Shown here in pieces: positions 1 through 9,122 of a DNA stretch of 64,000 nucleotides; the stretch's first letter is position 1, and each line of letters opens with the position of its first letter. The stretch is from Granulicella paludicola (lineage in GTDB: Bacteria > Acidobacteriota > Terriglobia > Terriglobales > Acidobacteriaceae). A program made the position numbers and the translations under genes. The notes beneath the pieces were generated by a model. The model saw only the letters and a list, made by a program, of their open reading frames with translations. It was not told where the DNA came from and made no database searches. The DNA lies in assembly GCF_025685545.1 (NCBI RefSeq), contig NZ_JAGSYC010000025.1, positions 248,001 to 312,000 on the forward strand, read 5' to 3'.

Positions 1-1
1 T

Positions 2-1735
2 GCTGGCGGCGCGCTTTCGACGCCGGTGGCCATCTCTTCGAACTCGACCACGGACACGGTGACGGCGACCCCGGCAACGAACACGGTGGGTTCGACGGAG
101 ACGATCACGTTCAGCATTCCGGTGGTAACCGGAGCGAGTGTGCCGACGGGTTCGGTGGCGTTTACCAGCGGCAGCACGAGCCTCGGCAACGCGACCTGGA
201 ATAACCCCACGCCTGTGGCTTGCGGAACGGGCACCTGCTACACGATTTCGATTACGACGACGGCGTTGCCGTTGACGGTGGCTCCGAGCACGAGCACACC
301 GGTGCTGGCGACGTATTCCTCCGGTACGGGTTCGGGCTATTCTTCGGCGACCGCGACGACGACCGTGGTGATCAACCAGGTTGCAGGCGGCGGCGATACG
401 GTGGTTGCTGCCAGCGGGACGATCTCCGTGGGCAGCCCGGATGCTTTGACCTTCTATGTGCCTGTAGTTTCTGGCGCTCCTGTACCTTCGGGAACCGTGG
501 CGTTCACCAGCGGATCGACGAACCTAGGTTCGGCGACCTGGCCAGCGAGCCCGGTGACGGGTAGCTGCGCTGCTGGCACCTGCTACATTCTGGCCGACTC
601 GCCCACGCCGACGAACATTCCTCTGACGGTAGCTCCGGCGACGAGCTCGCCGGTGACGGCGACGTACACGGCGGGCTCGGGTTCGGGCTACGCTTCGACG
701 ACGGCGACGACCTCGGTGGTTGTGACTCCGGCCTCTGGCACGGGCGACACGCTGACGGCTGCGCCGACGACGATTACCTATGGCGCTTCCGACACGCTGA
801 CGTTCAGCATCCCCGTGGTCTCAGGAGCTCCGGCGCCGACCGGTACGGTGACGTACAGCGTAGGTACCACCACCCTGGGCACGGCTACATGGCCTGCGAA
901 TCCGACGGCAACCGGCGGCGTGTATAGCCTGCCGTTTGCGACGACGAACCTGCCAGTTGGCAGTCCGACGACGGTTTCGGCGGCGTTTACTCCGTCCTCT
1001 GGCTCGGGTTACGGCACAGGAACGGCGACGACGACGGTGACAGTGAACCCTGTCCCTCTGTCGAATGATGGCATCTCGGCTACGCCGAGCGCGACGACCT
1101 CGGGCAACACGGTGACGATCGTGTTCTCGGTGCCGACGGTGAACGGTACGGCTCCGGCGACGACGTCCTCGGTGACGTTCACGTATGTTCCGAGCGGTTC
1201 GACAACGCCGGTCACGATTACATCCGCTGTCAAGGGTGTGACGGCGAACGGCACAACGACGTATACGACGACGAGCTCGACACTGCCTGTGGGCACTGAT
1301 ACGGTGACGGGAACGTTCACCGGCGACACGAACTATGCTGGCGGCGCGCTCTCGACGCCGGTGGCTATCTCTTCGAATTCCACGACGGACACGGTGACGG
1401 CGACCCCGGCGACGAACACGGTGGGATCGACGGAGACGATCACGTTCAGCATTCCGGTGGTAACCGGAGCGAGCGTGCCGACGGGTTCGGTGGCGTTTAC
1501 CAGCGGCAGCACGAGCCTTGGCAACGCGACCTGGGCTCTTCCGACGCCGGTAGCTTGCGGAACGGGCACCTGCTACACGATTTCGATTACGACGACGGCG
1601 TTGCCGTTGACGGTGGCTCCGAGCACGAGCACACCGGTGCTGGCGACGTATTCCTCCGGTACGGGTTCGGGCTATTCTTCGGCGACCGCGACGACGACCG
1701 TGGTGATCAACCAGGTTGCAGGCACGAGCGATGCG
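2..1735 (+). repeat. Near-identical repeat copies 1,335 bp apart inside the Ig-like gene
   Basis: The stretch from about base 8 to 400 recurs at about 1343-1735 with only scattered substitutions, an offset of exactly 1,335 bp (445 codons). The reading frame is kept, so recombination between the copies would delete or add 445 residues without a frameshift. Confidence 0.8.
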
Positions 1736-4700
1736 GTGACAGCGGCGAACAGCACGACAACGGTCGGCAGTGCCGATCCGCTGACGTTCAGCATTCCGGT
1801 GGTGAGCGGCGCTCCAGCCCCGACGGGTTCGGTCTCCTTCACCAGTGGGTCAACGAACCTTGGTTCGGCGACGTGGCCCGCGACGCCCACGACGGGAACC
1901 TGCCCCAACGGCACGGGTACCTGCTATCTGCTGGCGGATAACCCATCCCCGACGAACATTCCTCTGACGGTGGCACCGGCGACGAGCACCCCGGTGACGG
2001 CGACCTATACTGCTGGCTCAGGTTCGGGCTACGCTTCGACGACGGCGACCACCACGGTCGATGTCACTCCTGTCGGCGGCACGGGCGGTACACTTTCCGT
2101 CGCAAATAACCCCACCACGTACGGCACGCCGGACACGCTGACGTTCAGCATTCCGGTTACCTCGGGCGTTCCTGCTCCGGCGGGTACGGTGGTCTTCACG
2201 GCGGGATCGGGCACGACGACAGCACTTGGCTCTGCCACGTGGCCAGCCACCCCGACGGCTGTGAACGGTTTCTACACCCTCTCTATCTCTCCGTCGAACA
2301 TTCCTGTGGGTAGCCCCACGGCGCTGACAGCGACGTTCACCCCGACTGCCGGCTCCGGTTATGGAGCTTCGGCCCCGACGGCCAATGTGACGGTGAATCC
2401 GGTACCGGTCTCGAGCGACAGTATCGCAGCGAGTCCGAACCCACAGACCTTCGGCTCCGCGGTGACGCTGGTCTTCTCCGTTCCGACGGCGAACAGCACA
2501 CCTCCTTCGGCAGCCACTACGGTGACCTTCACCAACGGCTCGACGGTTCTGGGCACGGCGAATATCACGGGTGTCACAGCAAATGGCGTAACGACGTATA
2601 CGACTACCACCTCTGGGCTGCCTGTCGGTTCTGACACGGTAACGGGAACTCTCACTGGCGACACGAACTACGCCAGTGGCGCTCTCAGCACAGTGGAGGT
2701 CATCAACGCAGCGACCGGTGCGGCGACGCTGACCGCGAACCCGAACCCGACAACCTTCGGTACTCCGGTGACGCTGACGGAGACGATTGCTCCGATCGGC
2801 GGCGCCTGCCCATCCGGCCCTGCGACCTTCCTGAGCAACGGAACGTCGATTGGAGCGGGTGCGATCAGCCTGGTCGGTGGCTCCTGCGTGGCGACGCTCA
2901 CCACCTCGACGCTACCTGTCGGCACGGACAACATCACGGCGACGGTACCTGCGAGCAACGGCTTCGCGGCTATCACCTCCGGTCCTGTGGCGGTAACGAT
3001 CAATAAGGCTCCTGCCAGCAACAACACGCTGACGACGAGCCCGAACCCGAGCACGTTTGGTCAGACGGTCACGATCAGCCTGGCTGTTCCGACCGAGGCT
3101 GGTACGCCTGCCACGGGCACGGTGACCTTCTATAACAACGGCGCGTCGATCGGCACAGGAACGGTGACAAACGGTGTGGCGACAGTGACGACGGCGACCC
3201 TGCCTGTTGGCACTGACCCAATCACGGCGACGTATGCGGGCGATGCGAACTACGCGACCGGTACGACGGGTCCTGTGAACCAGGTTGTGAACGCTTCCAA
3301 TGGAACGTCGAATCTGACGGCGACGCCGAACCCGACGACCTTCGGTACTCCAGTGACGCTGACGGAGACGATTACTCCGATCAACGGCACCTGCCCAACG
3401 GGACCGGCGACCTTCCTGAACAACGGAACGTCGCTCGGCACGGGAGCAATTACGCTACAAGGCACCTCCTGTGTGGCGACGCTGACCACCTCGACGCTGC
3501 CTGTCGGGACGGACAACATCACGGCGACGGTACCTGCGAGCAACGGCTTCGCGGCTATCACCTCCGGTCCTGTGGCGGTAACGATCAATAAGGCTCCTGC
3601 CAGCAACAACACGCTGACGACGAGCCCGAACCCGAGCACGTTTGGTCAGACGGTCACGATCAGCCTGGCTGTTCCGACCGAGGCGGGTACGCCTGCCACG
3701 GGCACGGTGACCTTCTTCAACAATGGCACTTCAATCGGCACGGGAACGGTGACGAACGGTGTGGCGACGCTGACGACGGCGACGCTGCCTGTCGGCACCG
3801 ATCCCATCACCGCGACGTATGCGGGCGATGCGAACTACGCGACCGGTACGACTGGTCCTGTGAACCAAGTGGTGAACGCTTCGAATGGCGCTGCGACGCT
3901 GACGGCTAACCCGAACCCCACCACATTCGGCACGCCGGTGACGCTGACTGAGACGATCGCTCCGATCAATGGCACCTGCCCGACCGGACCGGCGACCTTC
4001 CTGGACAACGGAACGTCGATCGGCACGGGCGCGATCAGCCTGGTTGGCACCTCCTGCGTGGCGACTCTGACCACCTCGACGCTGCCGGTTGGCACAGACA
4101 ACATCACGGCAACGGTTCCGGCCAGCGGCGGCTTTGCGGCTATCGCTTCGGGTCCGATCAGCGTGGTTGTGGGCAAGGCTGCTGGCGTCGGTGACACGCT
4201 GACGACGAACCCCAACCCCAGCACCTTCGGCAACCCGGTCGTTGTGACCGAGACCCTGCCGACGGTGGGTGGTGTGGCTCCGACGGGAACGGTGACGTTC
4301 TACAACAACGGCACGTCCATCGGCACGGGAACGATTGTGGCCGGTGTGGCGACGATTACCACCTCGACGTTGCCTGCAGGTACGGATCCGATCACGGCGA
4401 CGTATGCTGGCGATGCGAACTATGCGATCGTCACGAGCGGACCTGTGCAGCAGGTCGTCAATACTGCCGGCACGGCTGCCACATTGGCGGCTGGACCGAA
4501 CCCAGCTACCTTCGGAACGCCGGTTACGCTCACCGAAGCAATCACTCCGATCAACGGCGTCTGCCCGGCGGGTCCTGCCACCTTCCTGAACAATGGAACG
4601 GTGATCGGTACCGGGGCGCTGACGCTGACGAACGGTTCGTGCGTGGCTTCGATCACCAGCTCGACGCTGCCTGTTGGCACGGACTCCATCACGGCGACCG

Positions 4701-6997
4701 TCCCGGCAAGCAACGGCTTTGCGGACATTACTTCGGGTCCTGTGGCCCTGGTCATCAATAAGGCCAACGGCGCGGACACGCTGACCTCCAGCCCGAACCC
4801 ATCGGTCTTTGGCACCACCGTTACCATCACGGACACCATTCCGACGGTGGGTGGTGTGGCTCCGACGGGCACGGTGAACTTCTACAGCTTCGGTACGCTC
4901 ATCGGACCTGGAACGATCACGAACGGTGTGGCGACGATCACCACAGCGACCTTGCCTGTTGGCACGGATTCGCTGACCGGCGTCTACCTGGGAGATTCGA
5001 ACTATGCGCAGGTTACGGCGGGTCCCGTCAACCAGGTGGTCACGGCCGTCTCGACGGTAGCGACGCTGGCGGCTGGTCCTAACCCGGCCAACTTCGGCAC
5101 GACGGTTACGATCACTGAGACGATTCCGGTGACCAACGGCACACCTGCCACCGGTACGGTGACGTTCTTCTCGAACGGCACACAGATCGGTACGGGCACG
5201 CTGGTCAACGGTGTAGCGACGATTACTTCGTCGACGCTGCCTGTTGGCACGGATGCCATCACGGCAACCTATCCAGGCGACACGAATTACAGCAAGGTGT
5301 CGTCGGGTCCGGTGAACGAGATCATCAATAAGGCCAACGGCGCTGATGTGCTGACGGTCAATCCTGATCCGGCACAGTTCGGCTCTGTCGTCACGATGGT
5401 CGATACGATTCCGACCGTCGGCGGCGTGGCTCCGACCGGCACGGTGTCCTTCTATAACAATGGTGTCCTGATCGGCACGGGTACTGTAGACAGCACGGGC
5501 AAGGCGACTTTGACCTCGACGACGCTGCCTATCGGTACCGATCCGATCACCGCGGTCTACAACGGCGACGGCAACTACGCGCCGGTGTCGACGGGGCCGG
5601 TGAACGAGACGATCACACAGTTCAGCTCGCTGCCTGTGCTTTCGGCGACGCCGAATCCCGCACAGTTCGGTACAACGGTGACGCTGACGGAGTCGATCCC
5701 AGGTGTCAACGGTGTGACGCCGACGGGTTCGGTGACCTTCACCTATAACGGCACGACGCTGGGAACGGCGACGGTCGTGAATGGTGTGGCGACGCTGACT
5801 ACGACGACGCTGCCGATCGGTACCGATCCGGTGTCCGCAACGTATACCGGTGACACGACCTACGCTCCGGCCACCTCCGGTCCGCTGAACGTCGTCATCA
5901 CCAAGTCAGCGGCTGCGGATACCTTGACCGCTACCCCGAACCCGAGCATCTTCGGAGGCGCGGTGACGCTGACCTTCACGGTACCTCCGGTCAACGGTGT
6001 GGCTCCGACAGGTACGGTGTCGTTCTACAACGGAACGACGCTGCTTGGAACGGCGACCGTCAATGCAGCGGGAGTGGCGACGATTACCACGAGCGCGCTG
6101 CCTTACGGAACGGACACAGTGGTCGCGCAGTATCCGGGTGACAATAACTACGCTCCTGAAGCTCCGACGGTCACGGTCAACGTGACGCCGGTGACGCCGA
6201 CCAGTGTGGTCACGGTGCCGACGACTCCGCCGGTCTGTGGCTCCTCGGTGACGCTGACGGACACCATCACTGCGGTGAACGGTGTGGCTCTCGGCGGCAC
6301 GGTGCAGTTCTATGTGAACGGTGTGGCGTTCGGTAGCCCGATACCGGTTCCGGCATCGGGAGTGGTGACACTCACGAGCTCGACGCTGCCATGCACTACG
6401 GATGTCATCACTGCGGTGTACACGCCGCCGGCCGGATCGCCGTACGGTCCGTCCACCGGCGGACCGACGACGCTGAATGTTCTGAACCCAGACTTCAGCA
6501 TCGCGGCAACACCGCCGACACAGACGGTCAACCCAGGTGATTCGGCTACGTACACGATCTCGCTTTCGGGTGTGAACGTTCCGTTCACCTCGCCGGTTAC
6601 GTTGACGGCGACGGGTCTGCCTCCGGGTGCCACGGTCACCTTCGCGAACCCGACGTACATTCCCAATGCGGGGCCGACGACGACGACGATGACGATTGTG
6701 ACGTCACCGACGCAGGCGATGCTGCAGCATGGGAAGAGCGGCGGTCTCAATGGCGTCTACTACGGCCTGCTTCTGCTCCCGCTGCTTGGGATCGGTTCGG
6801 TTCGCCGCAAGATCCGTGCTCTGCCGAAGGGAATCACCTATTGCCTCGCGGCGATGGCTCTCCTAGGCGGTCTTGGAGCGATGACAGGTTGCGGAGGTGG
6901 TTACTTCGGACCGGCACCCAACACGTACACGATCACCGTTACCGGCACAAGTGGTACGCTTGTCCATTCCACAACAGTCACTTTGACGGTACGATAG
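2..6997 (+). CDS. Giant Ig-like repeat surface protein, 5'-truncated by the window edge
   Basis: The reading frame is open from the first complete codon (base 2), so the true start lies upstream; the GTG at base 26 lies inside a repeat and is not a convincing start. The visible 2,300+ residues are about two dozen Ig-like modules of 80-100 residues (Big_3/Ig_3-like) rich in Thr, Gly, Ser and Val, with recurring GTVTFYNNG, TLPVGTD and YAGDANY motifs. Such proteins are exported adhesin-like or matrix proteins. The end is special: a DFSIAATP..GLPPGATV domain runs into a hydrophobic segment (bases about 6758-6802), an Arg/Lys loop (RRKIRALPK), a second hydrophobic stretch ending AMTGC (Cys codon 6890-6892), and then a final beta-strand segment (YTITVTGT..TVTLTVR). 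The small beta-barrel gene starts 15 bp downstream. Family assignment is secure; function (adhesion, biofilm) is inferred. Confidence 0.85.
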   Translation, partial: AGGALSTPVAISSNSTTDTVTATPATNTVGSTETITFSIPVVTGASVPTGSVAFTSGSTSLGNATWNNPTPVACGTGTCYTISITTTALPLTVAPSTSTPVLATYSSGTGSGYSSATATTTVVINQVAGGGDTVVAASGTISVGSPDALTFYVPVVSGAPVPSGTVAFTSGSTNLGSATWPASPVTGSCAAGTCYILADSPTPTNIPLTVAPATSSPVTATYTAGSGSGYASTTATTSVVVTPASGTGDTLTAAPTTITYGASDTLTFSIPVVSGAPAPTGTVTYSVGTTTLGTATWPANPTATGGVYSLPFATTNLPVGSPTTVSAAFTPSSGSGYGTGTATTTVTVNPVPLSNDGISATPSATTSGNTVTIVFSVPTVNGTAPATTSSVTFTYVPSGSTTPVTITSAVKGVTANGTTTYTTTSSTLPVGTDTVTGTFTGDTNYAGGALSTPVAISSNSTTDTVTATPATNTVGSTETITFSIPVVTGASVPTGSVAFTSGSTSLGNATWALPTPVACGTGTCYTISITTTALPLTVAPSTSTPVLATYSSGTGSGYSSATATTTVVINQVAGTSDAVTAANSTTTVGSADPLTFSIPVVSGAPAPTGSVSFTSGSTNLGSATWPATPTTGTCPNGTGTCYLLADNPSPTNIPLTVAPATSTPVTATYTAGSGSGYASTTATTTVDVTPVGGTGGTLSVANNPTTYGTPDTLTFSIPVTSGVPAPAGTVVFTAGSGTTTALGSATWPATPTAVNGFYTLSISPSNIPVGSPTALTATFTPTAGSGYGASAPTANVTVNPVPVSSDSIAASPNPQTFGSAVTLVFSVPTANSTPPSAATTVTFTNGSTVLGTANITGVTANGVTTYTTTTSGLPVGSDTVTGTLTGDTNYASGALSTVEVINAATGAATLTANPNPTTFGTPVTLTETIAPIGGACPSGPATFLSNGTSIGAGAISLVGGSCVATLTTSTLPVGTDNITATVPASNGFAAITSGPVAVTINKAPASNNTLTTSPNPSTFGQTVTISLAVPTEAGTPATGTVTFYNNGASIGTGTVTNGVATVTTATLPVGTDPITATYAGDANYATGTTGPVNQVVNASNGTSNLTATPNPTTFGTPVTLTETITPINGTCPTGPATFLNNGTSLGTGAITLQGTSCVATLTTSTLPVGTDNITATVPASNGFAAITSGPVAVTINKAPASNNTLTTSPNPSTFGQTVTISLAVPTEAGTPATGTVTFFNNGTSIGTGTVTNGVATLTTATLPVGTDPITATYAGDANYATGTTGPVNQVVNASNGAATLTANPNPTTFGTPVTLTETIAPINGTCPTGPATFLDNGTSIGTGAISLVGTSCVATLTTSTLPVGTDNITATVPASGGFAAIASGPISVVVGKAAGVGDTLTTNPNPSTFGNPVVVTETLPTVGGVAPTGTVTFYNNGTSIGTGTIVAGVATITTSTLPAGTDPITATYAGDANYAIVTSGPVQQVVNTAGTAATLAAGPNPATFGTPVTLTEAITPINGVCPAGPATFLNNGTVIGTGALTLTNGSCVASITSSTLPVGTDSITATVPASNGFADITSGPVALVINKANGADTLTSSPNPSVFGTTVTITDTIPTVGGVAPTGTVNFYSFGTLIGPGTITNGVATITTATLPVGTDSLTGVYLGDSNYAQVTAGPVNQVVTAVSTVATLAAGPNPANFGTTVTITETIPVTNGTPATGTVTFFSNGTQIGTGTLVNGVATITSSTLPVGTDAITATYPGDTNYSKVSSGPVNEIINKANGADVLTVNPDPAQFGSVVTMVDTIPTVGGVAPTGTVSFYNNGVLIGTGTVDSTGKATLTSTTLPIGTDPITAVYNGDGNYAPVSTGPVNETITQFSSLPVLSATPNPAQFGTTVTLTESIPGVNGVTPTGSVTFTYNGTTLGTATVVNGVATLTTTTLPIGTDPVSATYTGDTTYAPATSGPLNVVITKSAAADTLTATPNPSIFGGAVTLTFTVPPVNGVAPTGTVSFYNGTTLLGTATVNAAGVATITTSALPYGTDTVVAQYPGDNNYAPEAPTVTVNVTPVTPTSVVTVPTTPPVCGSSVTLTDTITAVNGVALGGTVQFYVNGVAFGSPIPVPASGVVTLTSSTLPCTTDVITAVYTPPAGSPYGPSTGGPTTLNVLNPDFSIAATPPTQTVNPGDSATYTISLSGVNVPFTSPVTLTATGLPPGATVTFANPTYIPNAGPTTTTMTIVTSPTQAMLQHGKSGGLNGVYYGLLLLPLLGIGSVRRKIRALPKGITYCLAAMALLGGLGAMTGCGGGYFGPAPNTYTITVTGTSGTLVHSTTVTLTVR
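2937..3690 (+). repeat. 585-bp direct repeat within the Ig-like gene
   Basis: Bases about 2937-3102 and 3522-3687 are identical or nearly so over roughly 165 bp (encoding NGFAAITSGPVAV through SLAVPTEAG), at an offset of exactly 585 bp (195 codons). The flanking sequence is also very similar. This indicates recent in-frame duplication of a two-domain unit. Confidence 0.8.
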
Positions 6998-7012
6998 GTG
7001 AAAGGATCACAC

Positions 7013-7612
7013 ATGAAGCGCTTTGGAAAGACCCTGCTTATCGTTCTGGGTCTGGGTGTAGGGGTCGTCGGGTACGGTTCCAGTACGGCACACGCCCAGG
7101 CGAGTGTTGCCAGCTCACAGATGCTGCGCGTGGATGTAGCTGGCGGCTTTACGGTCATCCGTGCGAACGAGGGCCCCGCGGTCTGCGGTTGCTTTTACAT
7201 GAACGGCGGTAGTGGAGAGCTGGCAGTGACCAACAGTCACAACATCTCCTTCGTGACCAACGTCGGCTACACTTCGCAGACCAACATCGGCAATATCGAC
7301 CGAAACCTGGCGTTGCTGACGGTGCTGGAAGGCGGTCGCTACACGTTTGAGCGTGGCCGTTTGTCGACCTTCGGGCAGGGCATGGTGGGTCTGGGCAAGA
7401 CCACCAGTAATTACAAGATCGATCAGAGCTCGGCACGCCTGGCACTGGCTGTCGGCGGTGGCCTCGACTTGCGGCTGTCGAACCGGTTCTCGATTCGTCC
7501 AGCGGAGGTAGAGTATCTCTTCACCACGATTCCCAACGGTCAGAACAACTTCCAGAACCAGCTGCGGATGACAGCAGGCGTGGTCTTCCACGTCAACGGG
7601 TCACGGCGGTAG
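7013..7612 (+). CDS. Small exported beta-barrel outer-membrane protein (cassette partner 1)
   Basis: This 199-residue protein starts with a Sec signal peptide (MKRFGKTLLIVLGLGVGVVG...TAHAQA). It continues as alternating-polarity beta strands and ends in an aromatic/hydrophobic strand (AGVVFHV), as in 8-stranded OmpA/OmpX-like barrels. ATG 7013 is preferred over GTG 6998 because AAAGGA lies 6 bases upstream of it and the signal peptide begins there. It follows the Ig-repeat gene by 15 bp, so the two are probably co-transcribed. It is recognisably related to the barrel at 32446-33078: GGSGELAV matches GGSAELGI, GGGLDLRLSN matches NGGLDCRSSQ, and both have a Gln-Asn-x-L-R..AGVV end. A terminator-like hairpin follows. 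A role in anchoring or exporting the preceding surface protein is inferred; a generic structural OMP is the alternative. Confidence 0.75.
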   Translation: MKRFGKTLLIVLGLGVGVVGYGSSTAHAQASVASSQMLRVDVAGGFTVIRANEGPAVCGCFYMNGGSGELAVTNSHNISFVTNVGYTSQTNIGNIDRNLALLTVLEGGRYTFERGRLSTFGQGMVGLGKTTSNYKIDQSSARLALAVGGGLDLRLSNRFSIRPAEVEYLFTTIPNGQNNFQNQLRMTAGVVFHVNGSRR

Positions 7613-7624
7613 GTTTTTGTACGG

Positions 7625-7659
7625 AAGCCCCGGAGGTGCCTTTGGGCCTTCCGGGGCTT
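7625..7659 (+). terminator. Intrinsic-terminator-like hairpin after the beta-barrel gene
   Basis: AAGCCCCGGA (7625-7634) pairs perfectly with TCCGGGGCTT (7650-7659) around a 15-base loop, 12 bases past the stop codon. The following T-run is weak (TTGTGTTT). Confidence 0.65.
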
Positions 7660-7940
7660 TGTGTTTAAGCACCGGAATCGTTGAAATGAGTTGGTGTTTT
7701 GTGTCGGGCCTTCAGCCACCTGGTGGTGTGGAGCCTTGGACCCAGGCCGTCGGACTAGGTTGGTATGTTCTCGCGCCTTCGGCGCTAGACAGTGGTTCCG
7801 CGGGGGAACGCGATACCATTAGAGCTTGCGATGCGTGAGCAGGATGCCGCGCTCCGATCGGGAGATACTGCTTACAGTACTCGCTCGATACACGGAGGTT
7901 TGCGGCCAGGACCTACGTCGCAATGTAGCGAGGAGAAGGC
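7660..7940 (+). other. Leader region of the trans-sulfuration genes with small hairpins
   Basis: About 280 bp without a convincing gene. It holds two short hairpins, GCGCC-TTC-GGCGC (7773-7785) and GTTCC-GCGGG-GGAAC (7795-7809), and a GAGGAGAAGG ribosome-binding site just before the ATG at 7941. I looked for SAM-I, SAM-II, SAH and cobalamin riboswitch cores and recognised none. The short reading frames here look non-coding. Confidence 0.4.
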
Positions 7941-9122
7941 ATGTCCGAACGTCCCGATTTTGAGCCATCGACACTGGCCATTCATACCAACCGAGCGTAC
8001 GAGTATCAATCGAACTCGATCCTGTTTCCGATCCACCTGACGGCGACCTACATTCATGAGTCGGTCGGTGTCACCAAGGGCTATGGCTATTCGCGCGGTG
8101 CCAACCCCACGGTCAACGCGCTGGAGCAGGCGATCTCCGCTCTGGAAGGCACAGAGCATGCCCTGTGTTTCCGTTCAGGTATGGGTGCGATCAGCACGCT
8201 GTGTCTCGCTTTGTTGAAGGCTGGCGATCACGTCATTCTCTCCGAGGTGATCTATGGCGGAACAGTGCGTCTATTTCAGCAGGTGCTGAAGAACTTCGCC
8301 ATCGAGTTCGACTTCGTGGATACGGCAAAGCCGGAGGCGGTGGAGAAGGCGATCAAGCCGAACACGCGGCTCATCTTCATCGAGACGCCTGCGAATCCAA
8401 CGCTGCGGCTAAGCGACGTGAAGGCGTTGGCCGAGATTGCGCACAGTCATGAGAACATCCTCCTCGCCGTCGATAACACCTTCCTGACGCCGTTGCTGCA
8501 GAACGTGTTGGAACTGGGCGCCGACATCTCGATGCTCTCGACGACGAAGTATATCGATGGGCATAATGCGACGATCGGCGGCTCGCTGGCCACGCACAAT
8601 GAAGAGATCACGGAGCGTTTGCGGTTTATCCGCAAGGTGCTTGGCACGATCGCTTCGCCGATGGACTCGTGGTTGACGTTGCAGGGCATCAAGACGCTGC
8701 CGGCGCGACTGGCGATTCATTGCCAGCATGCGCAGCAGGTGGCGGAGTGGCTGGAGGCGCATCCTCGTGTGGAGCGCGTCTACTATCCGGGGCTCGACTC
8801 GTTCCCGCAGAAGGCTTTGGCCGAGAAGCAGCAGAAGGGCTTCGGCGGCATGCTGGCATTCGAGCTGAAGGCAAGCACGGAGGAGTCGCTGAAGTTTATC
8901 AACTCGCTGAAGTTGTGCACCTGCGCGGAGAGCCTGGGCAGCGTCGAGACGCTGATCACGAATCCGGCGACGGCTTCGCACTGTGATATCCCGCTGGAGA
9001 TTCGCGAGAAGCTCGGCGTGACGGATCGCCTGATTCGTCTGTCGGTGGGCCTTGAGTCGCCGAAGGATCTCATCAAGGATTTTGAGCAGGCCTTTACGGT
9101 GGTCTTTGGGAGTGCACGATGA
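7941..9122 (+). CDS. PLP-dependent trans-sulfuration enzyme (cystathionine gamma-synthase/lyase family)
   Basis: This 393-residue protein has the full Cys/Met-metabolism PLP enzyme layout: an N-terminal YSRGANPTVNALE substrate and PLP-phosphate region, RSGMGAIST, the VDNTFLTPLLQ motif carrying the Asp that contacts the pyridine nitrogen, and the PLP lysine K203 in STTKYIDGH. The C-terminus has SLGSVETL and IRLSVGLE. The family makes or breaks C-S bonds in homocysteine and cysteine interconversion in the cytoplasm; cystathionine gamma-synthase, O-acyl-homoserine sulfhydrylase and methionine gamma-lyase cannot be separated by eye. The start has a strong GGAGAAGG site. Its stop overlaps the next gene by 4 bp (ATGA), so translational coupling with a paralogue is likely. 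Family call is very sure, substrate open. Confidence 0.9.
   Translation: MSERPDFEPSTLAIHTNRAYEYQSNSILFPIHLTATYIHESVGVTKGYGYSRGANPTVNALEQAISALEGTEHALCFRSGMGAISTLCLALLKAGDHVILSEVIYGGTVRLFQQVLKNFAIEFDFVDTAKPEAVEKAIKPNTRLIFIETPANPTLRLSDVKALAEIAHSHENILLAVDNTFLTPLLQNVLELGADISMLSTTKYIDGHNATIGGSLATHNEEITERLRFIRKVLGTIASPMDSWLTLQGIKTLPARLAIHCQHAQQVAEWLEAHPRVERVYYPGLDSFPQKALAEKQQKGFGGMLAFELKASTEESLKFINSLKLCTCAESLGSVETLITNPATASHCDIPLEIREKLGVTDRLIRLSVGLESPKDLIKDFEQAFTVVFGSAR

Noticed and set aside
7660-7940. Known SAM, SAH or cobalamin riboswitch
   Set aside because: No consensus core could be found by eye; only short hairpins are reported.
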